Of a stretch of DNA of 64,000 nt, positions 10,690-18,005 are shown piece by piece. The translations under genes and the position numbers were made by a program. Each line of letters opens with the position of its first letter. Position 1 is the first letter of the stretch. The DNA lies in NCBI RefSeq assembly GCF_021650705.1, contig NZ_CP087138.1, forward strand, positions 3,620,001 through 3,684,000, in the 5' to 3' direction. Below the pieces are notes generated by a model. It saw nothing but the letters and a program-made list of their open reading frames with translations, was not told the origin of the DNA and searched no databases. This DNA comes from Pseudomonas sp. KNUC1026 (lineage in GTDB: Bacteria; Pseudomonadota; Gammaproteobacteria; Pseudomonadales; Pseudomonadaceae).

Positions 10690-10719
10690 GCGATTATCGG
10701 ACCAGTGACCGATAATCGC
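10690..10719. promoter_or_regulatory. PcaR-type inverted repeat upstream of pcaR
   Basis: GCGATTATCGG (10690-10700) and CCGATAATCGC (10709-10719) are perfect 11-bp arms separated by 8 bases, 55 bp upstream of the pcaR ATG. Each arm carries the same GATAATCG core as the pcaI operator. This fits PcaR autoregulation and could also control the rightward promoter that begins three bases further on. Confidence 0.75.
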
Positions 10720-10754
10720 AATTGACCCTGATCGTCGGTCGCTATACCTTTGCC

Positions 10755-10862
10755 CTGCCGACGGCCCGGCATATGGGCTGCGGGATTTCCTGGGAGAGAC
10801 TGGTCAGGTACCCACCACGGAAGTCCAGGCAAGGCCTTGCTGGTTCAGCGAGGCCTTTTTCT
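10755..10862 (+). ncRNA. candidate small RNA next to the pcaR operator
   Basis: A transcript of about 108 bases would run from the TTGACC/TATACC promoter-like pair (15-base spacer, weaker than ideal) to the terminator ending at 10862. It contains no good reading frame. Short self-complementary pieces are visible (GCCC/GGGC near 10768-10782; CCTGG near 10791 with CCAGG near 10825). It does not match any small RNA I recognise, and it lacks the SRP core motif. Confidence 0.3.
10832..10862 (+). terminator. strong rho-independent terminator (plus strand)
   Basis: AGGCCT-TGCTG (10832-10842) pairs with CAGCG-AGGCCT (10846-10856), with one wobble, around a GTT loop, followed by TTTTTT from 10857. 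No annotated plus-strand gene precedes it; the only candidate transcript is the one proposed at 10755. Confidence 0.8.
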
Positions 10863-11090
10863 TTACCCGCAACAACAGCCAAGTTGGTTTCAAGGCAGAA
10901 CTATCTCACTCATGAAGTGCAGGCTCGTAAAACTTTTTACAGCACATCTCTGAAACCTCGGCCCACATTGACGAGTCCCATATAACGCGGATAACGTTGA
11001 TACCAAACCAGCCTGGCCGCCCCGCCTGCCTTCTCGAACCACGGCAGTGCGTGGCCACTTCGATACGAACTAATACCAACAGGTAAGCAT

Positions 11091-11291
11091 GTGACCAAAG
11101 ACGAACTGCGCGCGGAACTCGAGCGTCAGGAGCAACGCTTCAAGGATATCTACGGTGGTGAAGTCACCACTTACGCGGCTCAACCCGAGCCTGAACGCAA
11201 GCGCTGGCGCAAGCGCGCGACCGTGCAGGACAAAGCGTTCGCACACGAACTGCAGAAGATGGAAAAAGAGCTGCACGAACCCGCCCAGTGA
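11091..11291 (+). CDS. conserved small hypothetical protein
   Basis: A 66-residue, highly charged soluble protein (MTKDELRAELERQEQRFKDI... ending KMEKELHEPAQ), likely helical and rich in Arg/Lys/Glu. The start is GTG at 11091: the overlapping ATG at 11089 is followed at once by a stop. I recall a very similar small protein beside pitA and pcaR in P. putida, which supports a real gene, but no function is known to me. It is followed by a weak hairpin (AGGCGT/ACGCCT near 11312-11328) and then pitA. Confidence 0.7.
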   Translation: MTKDELRAELERQEQRFKDIYGGEVTTYAAQPEPERKRWRKRATVQDKAFAHELQKMEKELHEPAQ

Positions 11292-11427
11292 GCTCTGCCC
11301 ACCGCTGAATAACGAGGCGTTTTAACGCCTGCGGTCAACCGTTCGCGACTTATCCGGAAGCCGGCGCTTCGGCGCAGCCACTTTTCTGTCATAATCGCGC
11401 CCCCCAAAGAACGGTCACACCACCTTC

Positions 11428-12900
11428 ATGATTGATCTATTCAGCGGATTGGACGCCTGGGTCATCGTCAGCTTGCTGCTGGCACTGGGCTTCGTCCTGG
11501 CCTTCGAGTTCATCAACGGCTTCCACGACACTGCAAACGCGGTGGCCACTGTCATTTACACCAAGGCCATGCCGCCCCATCTGGCGGTGATACTTTCGGG
11601 CCTGTTCAACTTCCTCGGCGTCCTGCTGGGCGGCGTGGGCGTGGCATACGCCATCGTTCACCTGCTTCCCGTCGAGCTGTTGATCAACGTGAATACCGGC
11701 CATGGCCTGGCAATGGTGTTTTCTCTGCTTGCCGCAGCCATCGCCTGGAACCTGGGCACCTGGTATTTCGGCATTCCAGCGTCCAGCTCCCACACCCTGA
11801 TCGGCTCGATCCTCGGCGTGGGCCTGGCCAACGCGATGATCAATCACATCCCGCTGGGCGACGGTGTGAACTGGCAGAAGGCGATCGATATCGGCGCCTC
11901 GCTGGTGGTCTCGCCCCTGGTGGGCTTCGCACTGGCCGGGCTGTTGCTGATCGCCATGAAGAAGTTGCGCCCGGCCTCGAAGATGCACAAGACGCCGGAA
12001 CAGCGCCGCCTGCTGGACGACAAGAAGCACCCGCCTTTCTGGGGCCGCCTGGGCCTGGTGCTGTCGGCGTTGGGCATGAGCTTCGTGCACGGCTCCAACG
12101 ATGGGCAAAAGGGCATTGGCCTGATCATGCTGGTGCTGATCGGCATTGTGCCGAGCCAGTTCGTCCTCGACCTGTCCAGCACCACCTACCAGATCGAGCG
12201 CACCCGCGACGCCACCGTACACCTCAGCCAGTTCTACCAGCGCAACGCCTCCTCCCTCGGGGATTATCTTGCGCTGGGCAAGGCACGCGCCAACGACCTG
12301 CCAGGGCAGTTCCAGTGCGACCCCAGCCAGACCGAACCGACCATCGCTGCGTTGCTCGCCAACCTCAACAACGTCAGCGACTATCACAGCATGCCGCCGG
12401 AACGGCGCATAGAAACACGCCGTTACCTTTTGTGCCTGGATGACACCGCACGCAAGGTCGGCAAGCTTCCGGCGCTGGATGGCCGTGAAAAGGCCGACCT
12501 CGACAAGCTGCGCAAGGACCTGACCAGCACCACCGAATACTCACCGTTCTGGGTGATCCTGGCGGTAGCCCTGGCCCTCGGCATCGGCACCATGGTCGGC
12601 TGGAAGCGCGTGGTCACCACCATCGGCGAAAAGATCGGCAAGCAAGGCATGACCTATGCCCAGGGCGTTTCGGCCCAGGTCACTGCCGTCACCGCCATTG
12701 GCCTGGCCAACGTCTTCGCGCTGCCTGTGTCCACCACCCACGTGCTGTCCTCAGGCGTTGCTGGCACCATGGTCGCCAACCGCAGCGGCCTGCAAGGCAG
12801 TACCGTGAAGAACATCCTCCTGGCCTGGGTGCTTGCTCTGCCCGTCGCCATGCTGCTCGCCGCAGGCCTGTTCTGGCTGGCGTCCCGCTTCGTTTCCTGA
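11428..12900 (+). CDS. pitA: PiT-family inorganic phosphate transporter
   Basis: A low-affinity, proton-coupled phosphate (metal-phosphate) permease in the inner membrane, 490 residues. The duplicated PiT signatures are both present: GFHDTANAVAT at about residues 31-41 and VHGSNDGQKGIG in the middle. The paired IPASSSHTLIGS and LPVSTTHVLSSG repeats are also clear. A soluble insertion of about 120 residues separates the two membrane halves, as in E. coli PitA. A CATAAT at 11390-11395 may be the -10 box. A hairpin follows the stop. Confidence 0.93.
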   Translation: MIDLFSGLDAWVIVSLLLALGFVLAFEFINGFHDTANAVATVIYTKAMPPHLAVILSGLFNFLGVLLGGVGVAYAIVHLLPVELLINVNTGHGLAMVFSLLAAAIAWNLGTWYFGIPASSSHTLIGSILGVGLANAMINHIPLGDGVNWQKAIDIGASLVVSPLVGFALAGLLLIAMKKLRPASKMHKTPEQRRLLDDKKHPPFWGRLGLVLSALGMSFVHGSNDGQKGIGLIMLVLIGIVPSQFVLDLSSTTYQIERTRDATVHLSQFYQRNASSLGDYLALGKARANDLPGQFQCDPSQTEPTIAALLANLNNVSDYHSMPPERRIETRRYLLCLDDTARKVGKLPALDGREKADLDKLRKDLTSTTEYSPFWVILAVALALGIGTMVGWKRVVTTIGEKIGKQGMTYAQGVSAQVTAVTAIGLANVFALPVSTTHVLSSGVAGTMVANRSGLQGSTVKNILLAWVLALPVAMLLAAGLFWLASRFVS

Positions 12901-12910
12901 CTATCATCGG

Positions 12911-12933
12911 CCGGCCAGGTAACGCCTGGCCGG
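12911..12933 (+). terminator. hairpin after pitA
   Basis: CCGGCCAGG (12911-12919) pairs perfectly with CCTGGCCGG (12925-12933) around a 5-base loop, 11 bases after the pitA stop. There is no T tract, so termination may be partial. Confidence 0.6.
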
Positions 12934-13059
12934 TCGCGCGCAACCGCTTGCACCCTCGAACATCTGCCCGCAACCAGGGTCCATGTGTGATTCCGAATCC
13001 GAAGGCAACCGGTCAGTGAAACAGTACCCACACCGAAGCTCCTGTATCCGAGGTGCCCG

Positions 13060-14058
13060 TTGAAGCGCGCCTTGTGGCTCGTCATCGCCATCGCGGCCGC
13101 CATCGGCATCCCCCTGGCCCTGGGAGGGGCGGAGTTGTTCGCACGGCTGCGCCAGTTCCCGATGCATCTTTTGCTGGGCATGTTCGCCATGATCATGCTG
13201 TGCTGGGTCATCAACAGCACCCGCACTCGCTTGCTGCTCGGCGACCAGGCTCGAAACGTCGGGCCTGTGCGCTGCCTGGGGTTGGTGATGGCCACCGAAT
13301 TCGCGTATTGCGCTACCCCTGGCGGTAGCGGCGCACCATTGACCTTCATGGCCCTGCTCAGGCGCCATGGCATCCACCCCGCTCGAGCTGGCGCGGTCTT
13401 CGCCATGGATCAGATCAATGACCTGCTTTTCTTCCTCTGTGCGCTCATCGGAGTGCTGTGCTACGCCCTGCTTCATCATTTGAGCGAGCACATGCGGGGG
13501 CTATTGGTCAGCAGCGCGGTGCTCATCGTTGCAGCGCTGGTGGGTTGTGGCTTCCTGGCACGATATCACCGGCGCATGTTGAGCCTCTCCGGCAAGCTGC
13601 TGGCAAAATTACGCGTACGCCACGCCACGCGCTGGCGCTGGGCACGCCGTACGCTGCACTTCAGCGCTCAGCTGGCCGACACTCTGCGCCAGCCCAAACG
13701 GCGGCTGCTGCTGGCGTTCGTACTCACTTGCATACATTGGAGCCTGCGCTACAGCGTGCTCTACATCACGCTCATCGGCCTGGGCGCGGAGCTCGACTGG
13801 GCCTGGAGTTTCCTTGTACAGATGCTGGCGTTGTGCGCGGGGCAATTCAGCCTGTTACCCGGCGGCGCGGGCGCGGCGGAACTCACCTCAGCAGCCTTAC
13901 TTGCGCCGATGGTAGGCAAGAGCACTGCAGCGGCGGCAATCGTCATTTGGCGCATAGTCACCTTCTACTTCTACCTGGTGGCCGGCGGCCCGCTGTTTCT
14001 GATACTTGTAGGCAAACCGTTGCTCAAGCGCCTGCTGCGGCTGCGCCAGGATCCGTGA
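13060..14058 (+). CDS. YbhN/UPF0104-family flippase-like membrane protein
   Basis: A 332-residue polytopic membrane protein of the lysylphosphatidylglycerol synthase transmembrane/YbhN family. Conserved pieces include EFAYCATPGGSGAPLTFMAL, FAMDQINDLLFF and LLPGGAGAAELTSAALLAP. Family members carry lipids or lipid-linked sugars across membranes or form the membrane half of MprF; there is no MprF synthase domain here, so the substrate is unknown. The best start is TTG at 13060, with GAGGTG about 5 bases upstream; the first in-frame ATG (13162) would lose the first membrane segment. Its stop is followed by an AT-richer spacer before turA. Confidence 0.8.
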   Translation: MKRALWLVIAIAAAIGIPLALGGAELFARLRQFPMHLLLGMFAMIMLCWVINSTRTRLLLGDQARNVGPVRCLGLVMATEFAYCATPGGSGAPLTFMALLRRHGIHPARAGAVFAMDQINDLLFFLCALIGVLCYALLHHLSEHMRGLLVSSAVLIVAALVGCGFLARYHRRMLSLSGKLLAKLRVRHATRWRWARRTLHFSAQLADTLRQPKRRLLLAFVLTCIHWSLRYSVLYITLIGLGAELDWAWSFLVQMLALCAGQFSLLPGGAGAAELTSAALLAPMVGKSTAAAAIVIWRIVTFYFYLVAGGPLFLILVGKPLLKRLLRLRQDP

Positions 14059-14095
14059 TTGCACAACCTGTCTGGGCCAGCAATGCATCTGTCAT

Positions 14096-14127
14096 CAACT
14101 AATACTGCGGCCTTTGGATATTAGTTG
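14096..14127. repeat. inverted repeat upstream of turA
   Basis: CAACTAATA (14096-14104) and TATTAGTTG (14119-14127) are perfect 9-bp arms around a 14-base centre. It lies 38 bp after the flippase stop and 126 bp upstream of the turA -35 box. It could be an operator or a weak terminator; no regulator can be assigned. Confidence 0.55.
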
Positions 14128-14252
14128 CACATGCAATCAGTGCTGGCGGTTATTTACCTCGAATGCCCGGTGACAATGGGCTTTGGTAAAGATTCAGACA
14201 CACACTCTCCCCCTCACATGTGGATGTTTTCACAATAATCGCATTACTTCGG

Positions 14253-14281
14253 TTTACTCCTACCCGCTCTCTGACTATTAT
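14253..14281 (+). promoter_or_regulatory. sigma-70 promoter of the MvaT-like gene
   Basis: TTTACT (14253-14258), a 17-base spacer and TATTAT (14276-14281) make a near-consensus sigma-70 promoter 42 bases upstream of the turA ATG, predicting a leader of about 36 nucleotides. The surrounding 200 bp is AT-rich compared with the rest of the window, as is common for H-NS-family gene promoters that are self-bound. Confidence 0.65.
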
Positions 14282-14323
14282 TGCCAGCATTGTTAATACA
14301 CCGCTCACTTCAAAAGGCCGCAC

Positions 14324-14698
14324 ATGTCGCTGATCAACGATTACCGCACCACAGAAGAAACCATCCGCGAACTGCAGGCACGCCTGGCCGCACTCAAGGA
14401 AGACAAAAACCTGCAAAGCGAACTGGAATTCGAATCCAAGCTGCGTGCGCTGATGGGTGAATATTCCAAATCCCTGCGCGATATCGTCGCTATTCTCGAC
14501 CCGAATGCTTACCAGGCCAAAGCACCGCGCGCCGCTAAAGTCGCAACGCCGAAACGCGCTCGCAAGGTCAAGCAATACAAGAACCCGCACAATGGCGAAG
14601 TCGTCGAAACCAAGGGCGGCAACCACAAAACCCTGAAAGAGTGGAAAGCCAAGTGGGGCCCGGAAGAAGTCGAAAGCTGGGCTACACTGCTCGACTGA
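14324..14698 (+). CDS. turA: MvaT/TurA-family H-NS-like nucleoid protein
   Basis: A 124-residue xenogeneic silencer of the Pseudomonas MvaT family, functionally equivalent to H-NS: it binds AT-rich DNA and oligomerises to repress horizontally acquired and regulated genes. Residues 1-60 form the coiled-coil oligomerisation region (MSLINDYRTTEETIRELQAR...). The C-terminal DNA-binding domain has the family signature KQYKNPHNGEVVETKGGNHK and ends WKAKWGPEEVESWATLLD. Similarity to P. putida TurA is from memory; a paralogue (TurB/MvaU) cannot be excluded. It has its own promoter and terminator. Confidence 0.9.
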   Translation: MSLINDYRTTEETIRELQARLAALKEDKNLQSELEFESKLRALMGEYSKSLRDIVAILDPNAYQAKAPRAAKVATPKRARKVKQYKNPHNGEVVETKGGNHKTLKEWKAKWGPEEVESWATLLD

Positions 14699-14718
14699 TC
14701 CAACGCTGCCCCAACGAT

Positions 14719-14742
14719 AACGCCAGCCTAGCTGGCGTTTTT
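14719..14742 (+). terminator. rho-independent terminator of turA
   Basis: AACGCCAGC (14719-14727) and GCTGGCGTT (14731-14739) form a perfect 9-bp stem with a CTA loop, running into TTTTT. It ends just before the convergent sbcB stop, so it also separates the two transcripts. Confidence 0.9.
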
Positions 14743-14745
14743 CGT

Positions 14746-16164
14746 TTATAGCCCAAACCGTTCACGTATTCCTTGTACATGAACTGCCCACTGCTGAAGC
14801 ACGGGCTCCTCCGCCAGCTGATATTCAGCAAGCGCAATATCGAACTGTGAAAGCGTATGCGGCGCACCTTGCCGCGCATCCACCAGCCGGCTGCGGCAGA
14901 AGGCGTGCCAGCGCTGTTGCTCTGCCTCGCTCAAGCTGCCGGGAAAGTTTCTTGCCCGGTATCGCCACAACAATTCCGCGAGGCGTGCGTCATCGAATAT
15001 CCATTCAGAATTGACCAGTGCCGAAGCGGAAGCGCTGCGTATCTGATCGCACAGCCGCCGATCACGGTCGCCGATAAATCCGTCATACAGTTGCTGTTCA
15101 GGGTCCTCACTTGCAGGGAAACCATTGTTTCGATACACCTCTGCCAGCAAAGAAGGCCAATCACACGCGGCATTCGCCAAGGCGTCGGCGCGTTGTTTCA
15201 ACTGCGCCATATCCAATCCCAGGCGCTCACGATCTTGCTCACGTAATACGGCCATCGGCGCGATAACCGGGCAACGGTTCACATGAATCAACTTCAGAGG
15301 AACGGGCAGCTCCCCTTGCGCCAACTCTTCCCTGCGCGTGTACAACCGTTGCGCCAACACCTCGGGTTCAACTTCCCACAGCACAGAAGGATCCAGATGC
15401 AGGTCGCAGACAATGAGTGCATTGCGATTGACGGGATGCCAGGCCAAAGGCAATACCACACCCAGGTAGGAGCGCGCGGCCGAAAAGCGCCCTGAAATAT
15501 GCACCAATGGCTGCATCAGATGAATCTGATCGGTGACCGCGCGCTTGCCACGCAACTGAAACAGCCAGTCGAAGAGTTTGGGCTGCCGCTCCCGAATCAA
15601 CTTCGCCAACGCAATCGTTGCATGCACATCGCAAAGCGCATCGTGGGCCTGGCCATGTTCCAGGCCGTTGGCGCTGGCAAGAGCCTCCAGCTTCAGACTG
15701 ACCTGCCCATCCCGGTGGGGCCATTCGATACCATCAGGGCGCAATGCGTAGGCCGCACGTACAACGTCGATCAGATCCCAGCGGCTGTTACCGCCCTGCC
15801 ATTCGCGCGCGTAGGGGTCGTAGAAGTTCCTGTACAGGCTATAGCGCGTCACTTCATCGTCGAAACGCAAGGTGTTGTAGCCAGCACCACAGGTGCCTGG
15901 GCGTGCCAGTTGCTCATGCACACGCGCCATGAACGCCGCTTCGCTGATGCCTCGTGCCTCCAGTATTTGTGGGGTGATGCCTGTGATACGGCAGGCTGCC
16001 GGGTGCGGCAGGATGTCGTCGCTGGGCCGGCAATAGATGTTCACCGGTTCATCGATCACATTGAGCTGGTGATCAGTGCGTAAGCCAGCCACCTGCAAAG
16101 GGCGGTCGCACCGAGGGTCGATACCGGTGGTTTCGTAGTCGTACCAGAAGATGCTCGCAGCCAC
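14746..16164 (-). CDS. sbcB: exodeoxyribonuclease I
   Basis: Exonuclease I degrades single-stranded DNA 3' to 5' and acts in recombination and mismatch repair. It has 472 residues, the family length. The DEDD-family exonuclease domain begins at once (FWYDYETTGIDPRCDRPLQ: Asp9 and Glu11 as the ExoI residues), followed by GYNTLRFDDEV and the AHDALCDVHAT motif with the catalytic His/Asp. The SH3-like and C-terminal helical ExoI domains follow, including WRYRARNFPGSLS. It is a single gene on the minus strand, convergent with turA. Confidence 0.94.
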   Translation of the reverse strand: MAASIFWYDYETTGIDPRCDRPLQVAGLRTDHQLNVIDEPVNIYCRPSDDILPHPAACRITGITPQILEARGISEAAFMARVHEQLARPGTCGAGYNTLRFDDEVTRYSLYRNFYDPYAREWQGGNSRWDLIDVVRAAYALRPDGIEWPHRDGQVSLKLEALASANGLEHGQAHDALCDVHATIALAKLIRERQPKLFDWLFQLRGKRAVTDQIHLMQPLVHISGRFSAARSYLGVVLPLAWHPVNRNALIVCDLHLDPSVLWEVEPEVLAQRLYTRREELAQGELPVPLKLIHVNRCPVIAPMAVLREQDRERLGLDMAQLKQRADALANAACDWPSLLAEVYRNNGFPASEDPEQQLYDGFIGDRDRRLCDQIRSASASALVNSEWIFDDARLAELLWRYRARNFPGSLSEAEQQRWHAFCRSRLVDARQGAPHTLSQFDIALAEYQLAEEPVLQQWAVHVQGIRERFGL

Positions 16165-16303
16165 CTGAGGCTCCTGTGCGGGAAGTCAAAGGGCGTATTC
16201 TGCCCCATCAGGCCAAACCTGTGAGCTTGCCGGCACAGCCACGCTTGCTCTGGCAAGCCTGCGCCGCTAGCATCGGCGCTTTCCCAGCCTACCGACGGCC
16301 GCA

Positions 16304-16858
16304 ATGTCTTACGTACACGCAACGCCAGGGACCGGAACGCTGCTACGCCCCGTCGACACCCTGCTGCGGGTCGAAACGCCGGAAGGCATCGACCTGTTTC
16401 TCCGCCCTGCGGGCCTTGTGCCTCGCGCCCTCGCTTTCTCCATCGACCTGGCTATCCGCGGCGCAGTGCTGGGAATGGTCGGTGGCCTGTTGATGTTTCA
16501 GGGCGACCTGGGCGTCGGCGCATTGATGATGCTGTTCTTCTTCGTCAACTGGCTGTACATGGCCCTGTTCGAGGGTTTGCGCCAGGGCCGCTCACCTGGC
16601 AAGCAACTGCTCGGGCTGAAAGTGGTACACGACGACGGCACACCCATCGGCTGGCCTGCGGCGCTATTGCGCAACCTGCTGCGCGCGGTGGATGCCCTGC
16701 CCTTCGGCTATGCGCTGGGGCTGATCAGCTGCCTGCTCGACTCAAGCTTCAAGCGCCTCGGAGACCTGGCCGCCGGCACGCTGGTGGTTTATCAGGAGGC
16801 CGCGCTGAAAACGCCTGACCTGCCGCAGGTGCCACCCCAACCTGCCCCCTTCCCCTGA
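16304..16858 (+). CDS. RDD-family membrane protein
   Basis: A 184-residue membrane protein of the RDD family. The RDD signature appears as LVPRALAFSIDLAIRG at about residues 39-54, with the later conserved pieces RSPGKQLLGLKVV and LLRNLLRAVDALP. It has three or four membrane spans and a proline-rich C-terminal tail. RDD proteins are found as ion/solute exchangers or accessory membrane proteins; no substrate can be given. It is the first gene of a seven-gene plus-strand operon with SpoIIM, DUF4129, DUF4350, MoxR and DUF58 genes, and the next ORF starts two bases after its stop. Confidence 0.85.
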   Translation: MSYVHATPGTGTLLRPVDTLLRVETPEGIDLFLRPAGLVPRALAFSIDLAIRGAVLGMVGGLLMFQGDLGVGALMMLFFFVNWLYMALFEGLRQGRSPGKQLLGLKVVHDDGTPIGWPAALLRNLLRAVDALPFGYALGLISCLLDSSFKRLGDLAAGTLVVYQEAALKTPDLPQVPPQPAPFP

Positions 16859-16860
16859 GC

Positions 16861-17028
16861 GTGGCCGAACAACGTGCCCTGATCGAACTCGCCGAGCGGC
16901 AGGCAAGCCTGCCACCGGCGCGCGTTCAGGAACTGGCTGCCTTGCTCGCGCCCGCGCTGGGTGTATCACCCGAACAGGCCATGCCACGCATCGAAGGCGT
17001 GGCGCGGGCATTGGTGGGGCCGCTATGA
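16861..17028 (+). CDS. small ORF between RDD and SpoIIM genes
   Basis: A 55-residue ORF starting with GTG two bases after the RDD stop, and overlapping the SpoIIM start by four bases (ATGA). The product (VAEQRALIELAERQASLPPA...) is a soluble, alanine/leucine-rich helical peptide without a signal or membrane segment. The exact fit between two genes of an operon, with coupled start and stop, argues that it is translated. No family is recognised. The alternative is that this stretch is only spacer. Confidence 0.55.
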   Translation: MAEQRALIELAERQASLPPARVQELAALLAPALGVSPEQAMPRIEGVARALVGPL

Positions 17029-18005
17029 AGCAGAGCCTGTTCGAAGCGCGTTACCAGGAACAATGGGCCGCGTTCGAAAACACTCTCCAGCAGTTGGAGC
17101 GCCGTGATCGTGCCACCCAGGAACATGGGCATTTCAGCCAGCGCTACCGGCAGCTGTGCAACCACCTGGCGCTGGCCCAGGAGCGCCATTACTCAAGTCA
17201 CCTGATCGATCGGCTGCGCCACCTGGCCCTGCGCGGCCACCAGCAGCTCTACCGCCAGCGCGCACGGCCGGCCAGCAGTATCGCGGCGTTCATCCTGCGC
17301 GGGTTTCCCCGCCAGGTTCGTGCCAACCGCGGTGTGGTGCTGGGTGCCTTTGCGGCACTGTTCGGGACCCTGGTGCTGGTGGCCTTGCTGGTGCGCGTAT
17401 GGCCGGACCTGGTCTACAGCGTGCTCGCGCCCGACAAGGTGAGCGAGATGGAGCAGATGTACGACGCCAGCCAGAGCCACCTTGGCCGCGCCGCCGACCG
17501 CGCGAGCACCGAAGACTGGATGATGTTCGGCTTCTACATCATGAACAACATCGGCATCGCCTTTCAGACGTTCGCCAGCGGCCTGCTGCTGGGCCTGGGC
17601 AGCCTGTTCTACCTGTTCTACAACGGCCTGCAGATCGGTGCGGTCGCCGGGCACCTGTCGGGTACGCCTGCAGGTGTGCCGTTCTGGTCGTTCGTGATCG
17701 GGCACGGCGCCTTCGAGCTGACCGCCATTGCGCTGGCTGGGGCAGCGGGCCTGCGCCTGGGCTGGGCACTGGTAGCCCCGGGCCGCCTGTCGCGCGGCAC
17801 AGCGTTGCGACTGGCCGCTGCGCAGGCGCTGCAGCTGGTCTACGGTGTGGCCCTGTTTCTGCTGATGGCTGCATTTCTCGAGGCCTACTGGTCGTCCAAA
17901 GGCAGCATCGCGCCGGCGATCAAGTTCGCTGTGGGTGCAGTGCTGTGGATCTTGGTGATCGCTTATTTGTGCCTGGCAGGCCGAGGTGAACATGAACCTG
18001 GCTGA
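17025..18005 (+). CDS. SpoIIM-family (stage II sporulation protein M-like) membrane protein
   Basis: A 326-residue protein of the SpoIIM/DUF95 family. An N-terminal soluble helical part (to about residue 100) is followed by membrane spans; the conserved segment FGFYIMNNIGIAFQTFASGL and the later FVIGHGAFELTAIALAGAAG are family hallmarks. In non-spore-formers its role is unknown, but it recurrently sits beside RDD, DUF4129, MoxR and DUF58 genes, as here. It overlaps the preceding ORF by 4 bases and the following gene by 14, indicating translational coupling. Confidence 0.85.
   Translation: MKQSLFEARYQEQWAAFENTLQQLERRDRATQEHGHFSQRYRQLCNHLALAQERHYSSHLIDRLRHLALRGHQQLYRQRARPASSIAAFILRGFPRQVRANRGVVLGAFAALFGTLVLVALLVRVWPDLVYSVLAPDKVSEMEQMYDASQSHLGRAADRASTEDWMMFGFYIMNNIGIAFQTFASGLLLGLGSLFYLFYNGLQIGAVAGHLSGTPAGVPFWSFVIGHGAFELTAIALAGAAGLRLGWALVAPGRLSRGTALRLAAAQALQLVYGVALFLLMAAFLEAYWSSKGSIAPAIKFAVGAVLWILVIAYLCLAGRGEHEPG

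Larger units (their letters stand above)
10636..11090. other. 455-bp spacer with operator, possible sRNA and terminator
   Basis: This gap between divergent pcaR and the 66-residue gene holds the PcaR-type inverted repeat (10690-10719), a weak rightward promoter (TTGACC at 10722, TATACC at 10743), a structured stretch and a strong rightward terminator at 10832-10862. From 10870 to 11090 I see only a probable leader for the downstream gene. Confidence 0.6.

Noticed and set aside
10790..10862. Likeness of the spacer transcript to SRP (4.5S) RNA, because of GGTCAGGTA
   Set aside because: The conserved GGAAG-CAGC core of SRP RNA is absent and the stem layout does not fit.
11375..11392. Possible Pho box before pitA (CTGTCAT at 11386)
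   Set aside because: Only one exact half-site; the expected repeat 11 bases away matches 4 of 7 positions.
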